From positions 42,986,001 to 43,050,000 of the forward strand of contig JAFFJZ010000002.1 in the NCBI GenBank assembly GCA_018340375.1: a stretch of DNA of 64,000 nucleotides, read 5' to 3'. Positions 1 to 10,313 of this stretch are shown one piece after another. The first letter of the stretch is position 1, and each line of letters opens with the position of its first letter. The position numbers and the translations under genes were made by a program. The stretch is from Gonatopus flavifemur (Eukaryota > Arthropoda > Insecta > Hymenoptera > Dryinidae). The notes below the pieces were generated by a model, which had not been told where the DNA came from, searched no databases, and saw only the letters and a program-made list of their open reading frames with translations.

Positions 1-2
1 AT

Positions 3-443
3 AACATTTCATACGATACTTGGAGAATTATAAATATGCAAAATTCTTCAGTTATGATAGAGTCATTAATATTCCATAAAAATTCGCTATTTTGGCATGA
101 AAAGGGGTGTCTTTACAAAGTGGATTTATCGCCTGATGATACAATTTCAAAATTATGCGTGGAGCAATTTCCTGCACAACATGAAAATTATTTCACCGAT
201 GATTCTTCCTTTTTACTGAACGATCGCCATTACTTTTGGAAATTTTCATGCTGTGATTATAAAGTTTTAGTAGAAAAACATACATATGATGAGAAAGATG
301 GTTGTAAATGCGTGAGGAAACAAAACATTGATTTAGATTCTCACCATGGAACTGATTTCATTGCAAAATGTCATTTAGCTCCTAAATTTGGATATTTCAA
401 TGTCATAGATCCAAATGCGTTGTATAAAAAAATAGTTGAATGA
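3..443 (+). CDS. 3' end of an unidentified protein-coding gene (partial)
   Basis: The frame is open from the first bases of the window to a TGA at 441-443, giving about 146 residues. The first in-frame ATG is at 36, but the frame continues upstream without a stop, so this is probably a terminal exon whose beginning lies outside the window. The protein is Cys/His/aromatic-rich and ordinary in composition, with stretches such as FYFHNDRHYFWKF-like clusters around residues 65-80 and no membrane segment. It suggests the last blades of a repeat protein, but I do not recognise a family. It lies outside any repeat I can define, and codon use looks gene-like. It could still be a chance ORF; confidence is moderate. 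Confidence 0.5.
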   Translation, partial: NISYDTWRIINMQNSSVMIESLIFHKNSLFWHEKGCLYKVDLSPDDTISKLCVEQFPAQHENYFTDDSSFLLNDRHYFWKFSCCDYKVLVEKHTYDEKDGCKCVRKQNIDLDSHHGTDFIAKCHLAPKFGYFNVIDPNALYKKIVE

Positions 444-872
444 ATTCGTTTTGCTAATATTGTTACTTTTTTGTAAATACACTGGGTGGTCATCACCCTC
501 AAATCAAATCGATGCTCTCTATTATTTGTGGTTTAAGAGGTGTAAGTGTGTACATGGAATACGAATTCTGATGGCTAGAATTTTCAATATCTCGACAATT
601 GGAACATGAATTTACAGGTAAAAAGAGTGAAAATTAAAAAATTACTATATTTTTCATAAGAACGCTATTTTTCTTTCGATTTCACAAAACCGATGAATCT
701 TTCTAGTCACCAAGAACATTGGATTTTCGTTATTGTACTACTGGAGGCAAAAAATAGTAAGACTTTTTAATTTAAATTTCGCGCGAAAACCTATTCGTCG
801 AAATATTTTTTTTCTAGGTTGGTATGACTGTCAGTGACATCTGTGCCAAATGTCACATCAAAATAATCATTA
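444..872. other. AT-rich spacer, nothing recognised
   Basis: Downstream of the partial gene I see no ORF, RNA gene or paired repeat. It is probably 3' UTR followed by intergenic DNA. Confidence 0.5.
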
Positions 873-1136
873 GGTTCGTTCGTTCTACGTGCTCTGAGTT
901 GCTCCAACTTGTACCAAACCAATCATTTCGTGGCTTAAACTGGAAGTAGCGAATCCAAAATACTTGGAGCGAGTTGGAGTAACTTGGGACATCGGTAAAC
1001 TAACTTAGCTATTTATATGTCCCAAGTTACCTCAACTTACTCCAAGTATTTTGGATTCGCTATTTCCAGTTATAGAAACAAAATGATTGGTTTGGTACAA
1101 GTTGGAGCAACTCGGAGCAGGTAGAACGAACGAACC
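873..1136. mobile_element. 264-bp palindromic MITE, TA-flanked
   Basis: The arms pair almost completely. The left end GGTTCGTTCGTTCTACG matches the inverted right end, and the pairing continues through the GCTCCAACTTGTACCAA and AATCCAAAATACTTGGAG blocks to a short loop near 1005. TA sits immediately outside each end (871-872 and 1137-1138), consistent with a TA target duplication as in Tc1/mariner-type elements. There is no coding capacity, so it is non-autonomous. Confidence 0.85.
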
Positions 1137-1138
1137 TA

Positions 1139-1584
1139 GTGTTTAGCTGCCAATTCATGGGCGTCGAGTAGGGTTGTTAGAGTAAAATACATGATGTATT
1201 ATACACAGTTTTTGACACGTAAAAAACTATGTATTTTACGTTGAAAAATCGAGAGTAATTTTACATACGTATTTTATAAAGTTGAATCAATAATTTATGA
1301 ATTTTCAGTTAATTGTCGGAAGAAAGAATAATAATTATTAATTCAAATGTGAATGAGAATATTGAGTTTTCAATCCCATAACGTATAAACAGTGGGTTCA
1401 ATTAATCCTTCTCTTTCTTTACGATAGATCCTTGTTGTCATTTCATTCTTAATTGATTGGAAACATTTGCAAGTGTATGAATATGTTCAGAAGAATATTT
1501 CTCACATATTTATCCACTTGAAAATGTTCCTAATCAATTGACAATGAATTGGCATTAAAGATCTATCGGAAGGAAGGAAAGAAA
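1139..1584. other. Spacer with imperfect inverted repeats
   Basis: It contains an AT-rich TACGTGTAAAATAC-like motif related to 2690-2780, and a weak inverted pair (around 1420-1460 against 1535-1570, with the ATCCTT/GATAGATC theme). No gene is seen. Confidence 0.4.
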
Positions 1585-1864
1585 ACCCCTGATAACACAC
1601 GAAGAATTCTTTTTCAAAAATAAGAATAATATTCTTCAAGAACTCTTTTCGAACTAATGAATCCGTAAAGAGTTCTGAAGGAGTTCAATGTTTGGGACAT
1701 TAACAAGTTCTTTGAGGGTACTAAAACAATACTTTCAATATTATCAAAGAACTCGTCAATGTCCGAAAATTTCACCTTTTCCAGAGCTGTTTATGAATTC
1801 ATTGGTTCGAAAAGAGTTCTTGAAGGATTCTATTGTTTTTGTTTGAAAAAGAATTCTTCGTGTT

Positions 1865-2167
1865 GGTAGTATGCGATGAGCCCGAATGACACTCAAGCCT
1901 GACTGGCGTTAGCCCGACTGCATTTAACCCGAACGACTTTAAACCCGGCTAATTATACAAATATAATTAAATAAAATGGAAAATTAATCGAAATCAAAGC
2001 GTAATTAACCTTTAATCTATACATCTTTACAGTAAAAGGTTGAATAAGCTTTGATTTTGATTAATTTTCCATTTTATTTGATTATATTTTTATAACTAGT
2101 CGGGTCAACTGTCATTCGGGTTATAATTCGGTTGGGCTAACACCAGTCGGGCTTATCGCATACTACC
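1865..2167. mobile_element. hAT-like MITE, copy 1, with 8-bp target duplication
   Basis: Terminal inverted repeats GGTAGTATGCGA / TCGCATACTACC enclose subterminal GGGCTAACGCC-type repeats and an AT-rich palindromic centre. The octamer TTCGTGTT is exactly duplicated at 1857-1864 and 2168-2175. An 8-bp duplication is the hallmark of the hAT superfamily. It is inserted in the right arm of the foldback element at 1587-2270 and has no ORF. Confidence 0.9.
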
Positions 2168-2177
2168 TTCGTGTTAT

Positions 2178-2263
2178 CCCAGATAGTACAAGAATTCTTG
2201 AAGAGTTCTTTATGGATAAATTCTATTCTTCAAGACCTCTTGAGAATTCTTGTGCTATCTGAG
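2178..2263. mobile_element. 86-bp CCC-end hairpin element, AT duplication
   Basis: The ends CCCAGATAGTACAAGAATTC and its near-complement pair over most of the length. AT is duplicated at 2176-2177 and 2264-2265. The insertion splits the last bases (TTATCTGGG) of the host foldback element. Confidence 0.8.
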
Positions 2264-2296
2264 ATCTGGGACGTTTTTCTACAGTATTAGAATGTA

Positions 2297-2384
2297 TCCA
2301 TACAGCATACCAGTTTAGAAAGAGTTCGCGAAGAATTCATTATGAATTTTTGAGAATTTTTTTTAAACTCCTGTGCTGTGTGGG
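2297..2384. mobile_element. 88-bp CCC-type hairpin element, TA duplication
   Basis: The left end TCCATACAGCATACC pairs with the right end GTGCTGTGTGGG. TA is duplicated at 2295-2296 and 2385-2386. The first C of CCC has mutated to T. Confidence 0.65.
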
Positions 2385-2401
2385 TAGCCTACCAATAATT
2401 A

Positions 2402-2541
2402 CCCGTACAGCACGCGGACATTTCTCCGTCGCCTCTACGTCGCTTCTCCGTTCTTTCCACCTTGTATCCACGTCTCCCTTTCTTCCACCTCGCCTCCACG
2501 GAGATGATGCGACGTGGACATCGGTGGATGTGCTGTGTGGG
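2402..2541. mobile_element. 140-bp CCC-end element, TA duplication
   Basis: The ends CCCGTACAGCACGCGGA and GTGGATGTGCTGTGTGGG are inverted. TA is duplicated at 2400-2401 and 2542-2543. The inner sequence (ATTTCTCCGTCGCC and ACGTGGACATCGG themes) resembles 20811-20912 and 29808-29883. Confidence 0.75.
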
Positions 2542-3118
2542 TAAACATTGATAACAGGCGTTCAATCAATCGGAAAGTATTAACCATTCATAACCTGTAA
2601 GTCACATAACGTGAATAATTTGAAAATTGAGTATTATAGTTTATGTATTGCTGAGAATAAGCAATTAAGTCAATTACCAACTAAATTTGAGTATTTTACG
2701 TTTTCTACGTATAAGGTTCAAGTTACATGATGTATTTTACATTTTTCTACACGTAATGTGAAAAACCGTTAAGCTGACATTTCATAGGGCGTCGAGTGGC
2801 AGCTTCAACATTGGAAGAAAAGGGAGGTCTGATCGGTTCCCTTTTTTCTTCCAATGTTGACGCTGCCGCTCGACGCCCCATGAAATGTCAGCTTGAAGCT
2901 GTAATTTCATGGGGCGTCGAGCATCAAGCGTCAACATTAGAAAGAAAGAGAGATCACACAGTTCTTCTTTTTCCTTCTAATGTTGACGCTTGATGCTCGA
3001 CGCCCCATGAAATTACATCTTGAGAATCCCTGGCGTCGAGCATCGAGCGTCCAATTATTTCCCCAGATTTTTTCGACGCTGAATTGCGAAATACCACAGG
3101 TACCTTTTCATGGAGCGT

Positions 3119-3544
3119 CCCATACAGCACCGGGAGGTTTTCTGAACGTTCCGAAAACGTGCTTGGTTACACAGAGAACGTGCAAATAACGTCTCATGAT
3201 GTTCTAAAAACGTCGCATGTATGTCGCAGGAACATGCAAATGTCCCGTTTAGTTCTAGTCATGTCTTCTTGCAATGTTCTTGGGATGTATTCAAGGAAAG
3301 GTTTTCACAACGTTCCGCGGCGTTGCACATATGTTTTTGAAAGGTTAGTTTTCATGAAAGCACGTTTAGAAAACGCGGGAAGAACGTCCCGTAGTATATT
3401 AAAAGAACGTGCTCGGTACGTATTCATGTGCATCAAAAGCGAAGGTGCTCTAAACATTTGAAAAATATGTGCCTTGGGCCCCAACACACGCGGAACCAAG
3501 AATATGTTTATAGAACATCCAGAGAACTTTCTGTGCTGTCTGGG
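3119..3544. mobile_element. 426-bp CCC-end element, GT duplication
   Basis: The left end CCCATACAGCACCGGGAG is inverted relative to the right end CTGTGCTGTCTGGG. Subterminal GAACGTTC-type inverted blocks continue inward. GT is duplicated at 3117-3118 and 3545-3546. Confidence 0.8.
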
Positions 3545-3569
3545 GTCAAGCACAGTGATCAGGGGCAGG

Positions 3570-3761
3570 GTTGGGAATTGACGTGTCATAAATGGTTTTT
3601 GACATTAATTTACACGTAAAATACACATGTAAATTACATGAAGTAAATTACTTGCCCATCCTTAGAGTTGGGAATTGACGTGTCACCACAGGTTTTTGAC
3701 AGTAATTTACATGTAAAATACACATGTAGATTACACGAAGTAAATTACTTGCCCATCCCTG
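3570..3761. repeat. Tandem duplication of a ~97-bp unit
   Basis: Units 3570-3666 and 3667-3761 both start GTTGGGAATTGACGTGTCA and end AATTACTTGCCCATCC, with scattered substitutions between them. The unit carries the ACACGTAAAATACACATGTA motif also seen near 1220 and 2730. Confidence 0.85.
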
Positions 3762-4526
3762 ATCAGGGGGATGCAACTCCAATAAGTTCAATTGAACCTT
3801 ATTTGCGCGCCATCTCCTAAATAAATATTCATGCGAACTAAAAATCAATATGGCGATCTGGTACACCGGGATAACCTCAAAATTATTATAGTTAGTTTGT
3901 ATTTCGAAGTATCAACAATATTTCAACACTAAAGCATTGAACAATTCTAAAATCGGATTATCAGTTGGACTCATTCAGTTTCAGAGTTGTTTCTGATGCT
4001 TTATTGTTGAAATACTGTTGATTTCTCAAAATCCAAACTGATGAGATCAATACCAAGGTTATGTCACTATACTAGGCCGCCATTGCTGTTTCAGCCCTGA
4101 CACGCCACCATGTGAATAAATATGACCGTAATCGAAATACGGTTTGAGGTCATCCTATAAAGTTGCATACCCCTGTCGTCAAGCAATAAAGTAAATTACT
4201 ACTAAAAAGGAATTCATTTAACCAGGACCAGGAATAAAACTCGGTATTTATGGAAATCAATTTTAAAGTTGGAAGAAACCAACTTCATAAATTTCAACGC
4301 TGGAGCGTCGAAAAAATCTGGGGAAATAATTGGACACTCGATGCTCGACGCCCCATGAATTGGCAGCTTTTAAGTTGTAATTCCATGCAAAGCTAAACAA
4401 GGTTTAGCTTTTAACGATACATTAGCTAAAAAGAGAGGTAATGTGAGACCTCTCCTTTTATCTAAGGTATCGCTCGTCGCTCGTCGCTTGTATGAAATTA
4501 CAGCTTCAGTATACGCCAGGGCAGGG

Positions 4527-4766
4527 GGTAGTATGCGAGAAGCTCGACTGGCGTTAGCCCGACCGGATTATAACCCGAATGACAGTTGACCCGACTAGTT
4601 ATGAAAATATAAACGAATAAAATGGAAAATTAATCGAAATCAAAGCTTATACAACATTTTAATGTAAAGATGTATATATTAAAGGTTAATTACGCTTTCA
4701 TTTCGATTGATTTGCCATTTTATTTAATTATATTTGTATAATTAGTCGGGGTTCTCGCATACTACC
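4527..4766. mobile_element. hAT-like MITE, copy 2, with 8-bp target duplication
   Basis: It has the same GGTAGTATGCGA ends and AATGGAAAATTAATCGAAATC core as 1865-2167, but is about 60 bp shorter on one side. GGGCAGGG is duplicated exactly at 4519-4526 and 4767-4774. Confidence 0.9.
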
Positions 4767-4774
4767 GGGCAGGG

Positions 4775-5171
4775 TACACAAACCTCAAATGGGGAGAAAG
4801 GTCCGCGTAGTTCATCATCATCATGAAGTAATCAGTCTTATGACTGGTTTGATGAAATCCTCCAACCCTATCTATTATCCGCTAACCGCTTAATTTCTAC
4901 AGAGAGAAGATGAGAGAGCTCACGGTCGGGGTTCCATCGATAGTGAACATCGAAGCGCCCTCTTATCGGATGGAACACGGAACCTGGTCCATCAACCCCC
5001 TCTCTCATTTCTCATTTTCCTTATTCATGATGATGAAAAAATATATGCATTCAACATCGATACATAAAATAATTTCAATCAAATACGTGTTGAAAATTAT
5101 ACAAAAGAAATGCGCGATTTTGTAGTATGAAAAAATAAAATTGCAGTGTGTCAACTTCTATGATCCAACCG
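4775..5171. other. Spacer, nothing recognised
   Basis: A 71-residue open frame (4910-5125) is low-complexity toward its end and matches nothing I know. No gene is called. Confidence 0.4.
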
Positions 5172-6076
5172 TCAGAGGGCCGGTGGAACTTTGACTATCA
5201 GTGAAAAGGTGCCCGGGAGCCCTCTAATGTTCTCTCTGATTTCTACATATCTACGACAACCCTTATCTTGTATAATTTGCTTCATATAACTTAATCTAGG
5301 TCTACCTCTTCGAGTTTTACCATTCATTTCTCCTTCTAATATTGTTTTCAATAAGCTATCATGCCTTAATGTGTGTTCTATCAGATTACTTCTTCTTTTC
5401 ACGACCTATCTCAGAAGACTTCTTTTTTCATTTACCTCCTCAAGCACTTCTTCTTTTTTACTTTCTCTATCCACTTTAGTCTAAGCACTCTTCTATAACA
5501 CCACATTTCAAAAGCTTCGAGTCTTCGTTGGTCCGTTTTTCCAATTGTTCAAGTTTCGCAACCATATAATGCTGTGCTCCAAACGTAACTCTTCAAGAAT
5601 TTCTTCCTTACTGCTAAGCTAATATTCTTCGAACACAGTAACTGTTTCTTTTGGTGGAAAGCCTGTTTTCCTTGTGCTATTCTTGCTCTTATATCTCTTT
5701 CGCTTTTACCCTCTTCTGTAATTATGCTTCCTAGATATTTAAATTCTTTGACTTGCTGAATTGTCTCTGCATCTATTTTGATTGTCGTTCTTCTTGATGT
5801 TTTCACTGTTGTACAAATCATGAATTTTCTTTTGTCCTTATTTATATTCATACAATAGTTTTCTAGTAATATTGTTTTCATCGTATTGAGAGTATTTTCT
5901 AACTCAGCACTACTCGTAGCTAATGTAGCTATGTCATCCGCAAATCTCAGCATGCTTACATTTTCACCTTGAATCTGTAATTTCAATTGCACTTGCTCCT
6001 TCACTTCGTTCATCGCTTTTATTCCAATACTATTTTTCAATATATTTGCGTAGAAAGTACCCTTTGAACTTTGCAA
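5172..6076 (-). mobile_element. 5'-truncated non-LTR retrotransposon (LINE) reverse transcriptase relic
   Basis: Reading down from 6076, the frame encodes the second half of a LINE reverse transcriptase: MLRFADDIATLA (the catalytic FADD box), KFKYLGSIITEEGK-type thumb sequence, then ALYGCET. A TGA at about 5550 replaces the Trp normally following CET. The frame then continues with an RRLEAFEMWCYRR-type segment, and a further frame change leads to the C-terminal EHTLRHDSLLKTILEGEMNG and GRPRLSYM region (5402-5172). The endonuclease and the RT N-terminus are missing, as in 5' truncation. The sequence is typical of insect RTE-like or related LINEs, but the clade is not certain. It is not functional. 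Confidence 0.85.
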
Positions 6077-7156
6077 AAGAAAAAATTTTAATAGTCTGAA
6101 AATGATAATGATTATTTCAAATCAATCCACATTGCAAACACAGTAAATTTGTTGATTTTTGCTATTAAATTTTCTGACTGTACGTAAATTTAATCTAACT
6201 TTAAAATTATGTGAATAATTATAATAGAAAATGAAAAGTACTACTTGGCAAATGTTTGATAATTTTCACATCTATTATTCCATATATTATCTCATACAAA
6301 ATTCAACATCGACACAAATTTTCTTTTCTCAAATTACAATATAATTTGTGAACACATTTTACTTATACTTGTGTATATATATATATATATCTCATAATAT
6401 ATCTAATATATCTTCATGTTATTACATGGAGTTGAAAAATTAAAAAAAACATACATTTGACCAGATTCAGTTAATTATTATTTTACTGCAACATCCCAAA
6501 CGGAGCTGAAATCATTGAGTGTGGAGAGTATTGACTTTAAACGATTAATAGCTAAATTGATTCAATTTGAACATTTTAAAAGTTCAATACATGAATCCTT
6601 GAAACTATTCATGTAGAATTCATAAGAAGTATATAAATGTTAGTATATGGTTAGTACAAAACTTGTATTAATGGACGAATGCTGTTAGTTCTGGAACTTG
6701 AAACACATATGTATTTACTATTCGTAAAAGTGTTTGAAGTCACATATTCTAATCCATGTAATTCCATTCCAACTGTTTCTATAAATTCCTGTAAGCTCCA
6801 ATGATTTGTTAATCCAAGATCAAATTAAGAGTTAAAAAAAACGTCAACACATTAAATAGCTTAAACACGAAAAGTTAGTAAGCAAATGAATTGAAAAAAG
6901 TTTTAGAAAGTGATAAGTATCTAATACTATTCTTTGCATACTCGATCAAAGCTATTAGCCATAAATAAGTAACGCGTGTCGTACATTAAGACTAGGACAT
7001 TTTAAAAGTTTTATTTCAATTGTGGATTTGGAATCGTTAATCACATGAAAATTAAATATACTTCAGGTTTACGAGTGGAAGGAAAATCACATTGTTATAA
7101 ATTGACTAGAGCAAAATAAAGATCTAAATGAGGTATAAATAATTCGCTTGCGAGGA
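6077..7156. other. AT-rich intergenic region, DNAL4 3' side
   Basis: It contains a (TA)n microsatellite at about 6375-6392 and a TTTATT (AATAAA on the minus strand) at 7010-7015 that could be the DNAL4 polyadenylation signal. No other gene or paired repeat is seen. Confidence 0.45.
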
Positions 7157-8277
7157 TTAGGATGATTTCCATATGCATATAGCCAAATTCCCAGCACAGT
7201 ATAAGTATAGCAAATGTTTGAGTTGATAAGTTATTTCAAAACCATAGCCTTCTCCGACAACCGTATGCCACGATGCACCAAATTTTTTATCCATTGTCTC
7301 TTTGATCATTCTTGATACATTTTCATAATTATCTGCATACTTTTCTGCAGCTGTGACACATAACTCCATCGCCTCCTGTTTCATCTCATCAGACATGTCA
7401 CACATCTGTGAAAATATATTCCACTGAAAAGCTCAAAACAATAACTCACAACATCGTGATTATTGTATGTGTTTTCACATTTTACAATCTTTATCGAACT
7501 AATAGCATTTTCCATTAGGCTTTACCTACGAATTTGAGAAGGATGAGAATATTCCTGTGCAGCGAATGGAAAATGCTATAAATTTTTTGTTCATTCATTA
7601 TTCTCAAACATAGCTCTATATTTTGTTGACAATTTCAACGCATTGAGAAAATATATTCTCAACAATCACGGATGAAATAGATCATGTAGAATAAAGTGTC
7701 ATTACTATAGTAATACAAAACGACACGGTACGACAACAACCATTTATAACATGAAAATTCCTTTCCCAAATTAAGAAGAAAGCCAGTGAAAAAGGAAAAG
7801 ATTTATACAGAGTTTTGAAGAATGTTTATTTAAATATAGACCATTCTACAAAGATTTCTGATAATAAAACTATCTATATCTCTAACAAATCGTTGAAGAA
7901 TGGATGTGGTAGAAGTTTGAATCGTTTGTTGAAACGAATTGATAATAACGAAATACTCGGCTGTTGGAGATCCAAAATCTTGCAGTACATTCTTCAAACG
8001 ATGTTTCCAAAACATTGATGATTTATAATATTTTGTGAGTTTGAATTTTCGTTTCGTTTCTATAAACAATTCAATCTCCAAGAATATGAAGAATGGTTCA
8101 AAGGTAAATGAAGTTTCGTATAACCTCAGATCTGGCCGCAAAATTGATAAACAAAAAAGAATGTACATGAATAAGTTTGATATTTCATGCTCTAATGAAT
8201 TGAAAAATACTTACTCTACATAATGGATATGTATGAATGATTTTTACAACATCATCTTTTTTTATCTCAGTCATCAT
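7157..8277 (-). CDS. DNAL4: Dynein axonemal light chain 4 (two exons)
   Basis: Exon 1 is 8277-8215 (21 residues, ending THTYPLCR-like, donor GTAAGT at 8214-8209). Exon 2 is 7405-7157 (acceptor TTCACAG just above 7405). The splice is phase 0 and gives 103 residues, close to the usual ~105. The exon 2 product, with AMELCVTAAEKYADNYENVS, then MIKETMDKKFG, SWHTVVGEGYGFEITY and a C-terminal ICIWKSS, is the DYNLL/LC8-fold core characteristic of DNAL4, an outer-arm dynein light chain that binds heavy- and intermediate-chain tails in motile cilia and sperm flagella. No feature is lost. The 809-bp intron carries an interspersed repeat (about 7896-8120). The gene is divergent from the ARL6IP6-like gene, now with a DIRS element between them. 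Start ATG ATG: the first is used here. Confidence 0.92.
7896..8120 (+). repeat. Interspersed repeat family R1, copy 1
   Basis: Shared blocks include CCAAAATCTTGCAGTACATT, AACGATGTTTCCA and GTTTCGTTTCTATAAAC. They recur in the same order at 14143-14330 and 38195-38400, and in reverse at 52420-52595. There are no coding features and the ends are not defined. Confidence 0.7.
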
Positions 8278-8594
8278 GGAAAATAAACATCAAATCTTTG
8301 ACATCACAATTGAGAAAGATTGGAATAGATAGGAAACTGCAAACCATGCACGGTTGTTGTCATGTCAAGAATGTTGATTCAAGACTTCTTTTTCATGAAT
8401 TGGAATTTCTAGAACAATTTTAGTAAATTTTAGTGAGTTACTATTAAGGAACCAATCCAATTTTCTGTTCTACTCGGCTTCATGGGAGAAAGCAACTTAA
8501 AATGGTGACATGGAAGTGAAACGGAAGATGCATGAAGATTTTTCAAAATGCCGGATGAAATCTCATGAGAAGTATGTATGTCGCCATATTGAAG
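8278..8594. promoter_or_regulatory. DNAL4 side of a divergent upstream region
   Basis: This 317-bp segment lies between the DNAL4 ATG and the DIRS left end. Together with 13630-13868 it makes up a former intergenic space of about 560 bp between two head-to-head genes. I see no clear TATA box. A promoter role is inferred from position only. Confidence 0.5.
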
Positions 8595-8795
8595 AATAGC
8601 ACAGTCAAACGAACTTACCTGAAGTGAAGTTCGACTGTGATTATATGAAAGCCCCGTCCGAGATGATTACATTGTAGTACGTCCCGTTCTACGCTAGGTG
8701 GCACAACGTTTAGAGTCTAATAATATGAAAAAACTGTCTTTGAACACACCCTGACGCTACCTAACATTCCCGCGCCAATCCCACTAACCTCATAT
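8595..8795. repeat. DIRS left inverted terminal repeat with ~45-bp extension
   Basis: From about 8650 inward it matches the inverted right terminus, including CCCGTTCTACGCTAGGTGGC. The outer 8598-8640 is specific to this end and is itself a hairpin (CACAGTCAAACGAACTT against AAGTTCGACTGTG). An unequal extension on one terminal repeat is known for DIRS-1. Confidence 0.85.
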
Positions 8796-8865
8796 TTTTT
8801 AGAGCTAGTTGTTAAAATTGCCTCTTCGGGCGGGGAATTCAAGTTTTGTAATTTCAAGGGAAGGG

Positions 8866-8985
8866 TTGTAATCATCTCGGACGGGGCTTTCATATAATCA
8901 CAGTCGAACTTCACTTCAGGTAAGTTCGTTTGACTGTGCTATTATATTTCAAGCCCCGTCCTTCGAGATTACATTGTAGATGTTT
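8866..8985. repeat. DIRS internal complementary region
   Basis: 8866-8943 is the reverse complement of the left extremity (8595-8675). 8941-8985 is the reverse complement of the right extremity (about 13585-13629). The two halves overlap at ATT 8941-8943. In DIRS-1 this region is proposed to template completion and circle closure of the cDNA. Confidence 0.88.
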
Positions 8986-9402
8986 AAAGGTGTGCAATTT
9001 TAACAATAATTCACAATATCATGTATCACCTTTATTCTTTCTTCATTTTATTTTTCATTTTTTTTTTTTTTTTTTTTTTTACTTCGTTGTTATCACAATT
9101 TATTCTCTGTTACAAAAAACAACTTAAAATCTTAACATATTTTGTACATGTCCTTAATTACCATCACAGTTTAGCCTTCGCCACTGAACTTGAAATAAAG
9201 AATTTTTTTTTTTTTTTTTTTATATAAAAACAAACAGACTTCTTATTATCACAAAATATCCTCGTGGCCAAAAACAAAATGAAACTCAAAATAATCTTGT
9301 TGCTAGTATTGCACTGTTCAACCCAAGATAGAAATATTTTTCTTCTCAAACAAAAAACATATTTATCGATCTTTATAATTATTCTATGAAAACTTAATGA
9401 AC

Positions 9403-10305
9403 TTACTCTATAATATTTTTAGCGAATTCAAACTTATTATCTTCTATTGGTCGATTGTAGAAACGCGCAAAAACTCTGGATTTTTTGGACCAACCAGCTG
9501 TTTTCCTTATCAATTCTAAATTTACTCCTTTTGAATATGCCGCAGAAGTAGAAGCATGTCTAGTCGAATGAGCGGTGAATTTTCTAATATCAATACCGCT
9601 CTTATGCAACACAATCTTTATCCATCGACTAATGGATTGAACCGAAACCGGTCTATACGGTTTCCTAGTGGAAAGAAATAATTGAGTATGATGTTTTTCT
9701 CTGTATACTTGCGTAACTTCTATGTATTTTGATAAAGTCCCTGCCACACATAACTGTGGTTTTTCATAGAAGAATGGCAATTTTAGCACTGGTTGGCAAA
9801 CCCCAGGTTTTGACGTTTTAATTCTGTCAGAGATAATAATCTCAATTCCTTCTTCAATCTTTCTTATATTATCTAATCGAATCGCCGCTAAGGTCTGAGC
9901 CCTATGTGCCGTGCTCAATGCTAAAAGTATGACCGTTTTCTCGGTCAGTCCTTGTATTGACAAAGTTTCCAACGGATACCAATTTTGAACAAGATTCAAT
10001 ACTAAACTCACATCCCAGGTACTACTATATTTTGGTTGCGGTGGTTTCAAATTATATACACCTTTCATAAACCTACAAACTACTTTGTCTTCACCTATTT
10101 TTTCAGGAGACAACAGTGAAATCGCCGATCTATAGGCGTTTAATGATCCGTACGTTGCACCCTCCTTGAATTTTTGATTCAAGAAAGTTATTACACTTTT
10201 TGAATCTGGAGAAAATAAATTCAAGTTCTTCGACTCACAAAAACATGCCCATTCCTTTAGTGCGACATCGTATTGCCTGATAGTTGAAGCTGCCCAGGAT
10301 GCCAT
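9403..10305 (-). CDS. Tyrosine recombinase of the DIRS element
   Basis: This is a 300-residue ORF starting ATG at 10305, eight bases past the pol stop. The N-terminal half is a core-binding SAM-like domain (residues about 1-105). The catalytic half carries the conserved set: Arg in LALSTAHRAQTLAA (about 150-163), the HxxR box in TAHSTRHASTSAA (about 244-256), His/Trp position as AGWSKKSRVFARF, and the nucleophile Tyr in ARFYNRP near residue 282. It would integrate a circular cDNA by site-specific recombination with little sequence overlap, explaining the lack of a target duplication. The reading frame is uninterrupted, unlike pol. Downstream (9060-9080, 9198-9218) are poly-T tracts in the element's 3' non-coding region. 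Confidence 0.93.
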   Translation of the reverse strand: MASWAASTIRQYDVALKEWACFCESKNLNLFSPDSKSVITFLNQKFKEGATYGSLNAYRSAISLLSPEKIGEDKVVCRFMKGVYNLKPPQPKYSSTWDVSLVLNLVQNWYPLETLSIQGLTEKTVILLALSTAHRAQTLAAIRLDNIRKIEEGIEIIISDRIKTSKPGVCQPVLKLPFFYEKPQLCVAGTLSKYIEVTQVYREKHHTQLFLSTRKPYRPVSVQSISRWIKIVLHKSGIDIRKFTAHSTRHASTSAAYSKGVNLELIRKTAGWSKKSRVFARFYNRPIEDNKFEFAKNIIE

Positions 10306-10313
10306 AAAGACAT

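Larger units (their letters stand above)
1587..2270. mobile_element. CCC/GGG-end foldback MITE, interrupted by two younger elements
   Basis: The left end CCCTGATAACACACGAAG pairs with the right end, which reads CGTGTTAT...CTGGG once two insertions are removed. The insertions are a hAT-like MITE (1865-2167 plus its 8-bp duplication) and a small CCC/GGG element (2178-2263 plus a 2-bp duplication). The remaining length is about 285 bp, nearly identical to the uninterrupted sister copy at 33485-33770. AC flanks both ends (1585-1586, 2271-2272). Confidence 0.85.
2789..4355. repeat. Compound GGGCGTCGAG foldback cluster
   Basis: Two consecutive hairpins (2789-2879 and 2916-3008) share the end sequence GGGCGTCGAG and the inner ATTGGAAGAAAA or ATTAGAAAGAAAG arms. 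A third arm (3030-3088, GCGTCCAATTATTTCCCCAG) pairs with the inverted arm at 4294-4355. The 1.3 kb between therefore sits inside an older foldback that has been filled by later insertions. Short ORFs here are by-products of the palindromes. Confidence 0.7.

Noticed and set aside
2796..2993. ORFs with repeated SNVDA-type peptides
   Set aside because: They are produced by the two GGGCGTCGAG hairpins; no independent coding evidence.
5160..6090. Functional LINE ORF2
   Set aside because: In-frame stop after CET, a frame change near 5450, and no endonuclease or RT N-terminus.
8900..9230. Poly-T tracts as a LINE or SINE tail
   Set aside because: They lie within the DIRS 3' non-coding region and are not flanked by a target duplication.
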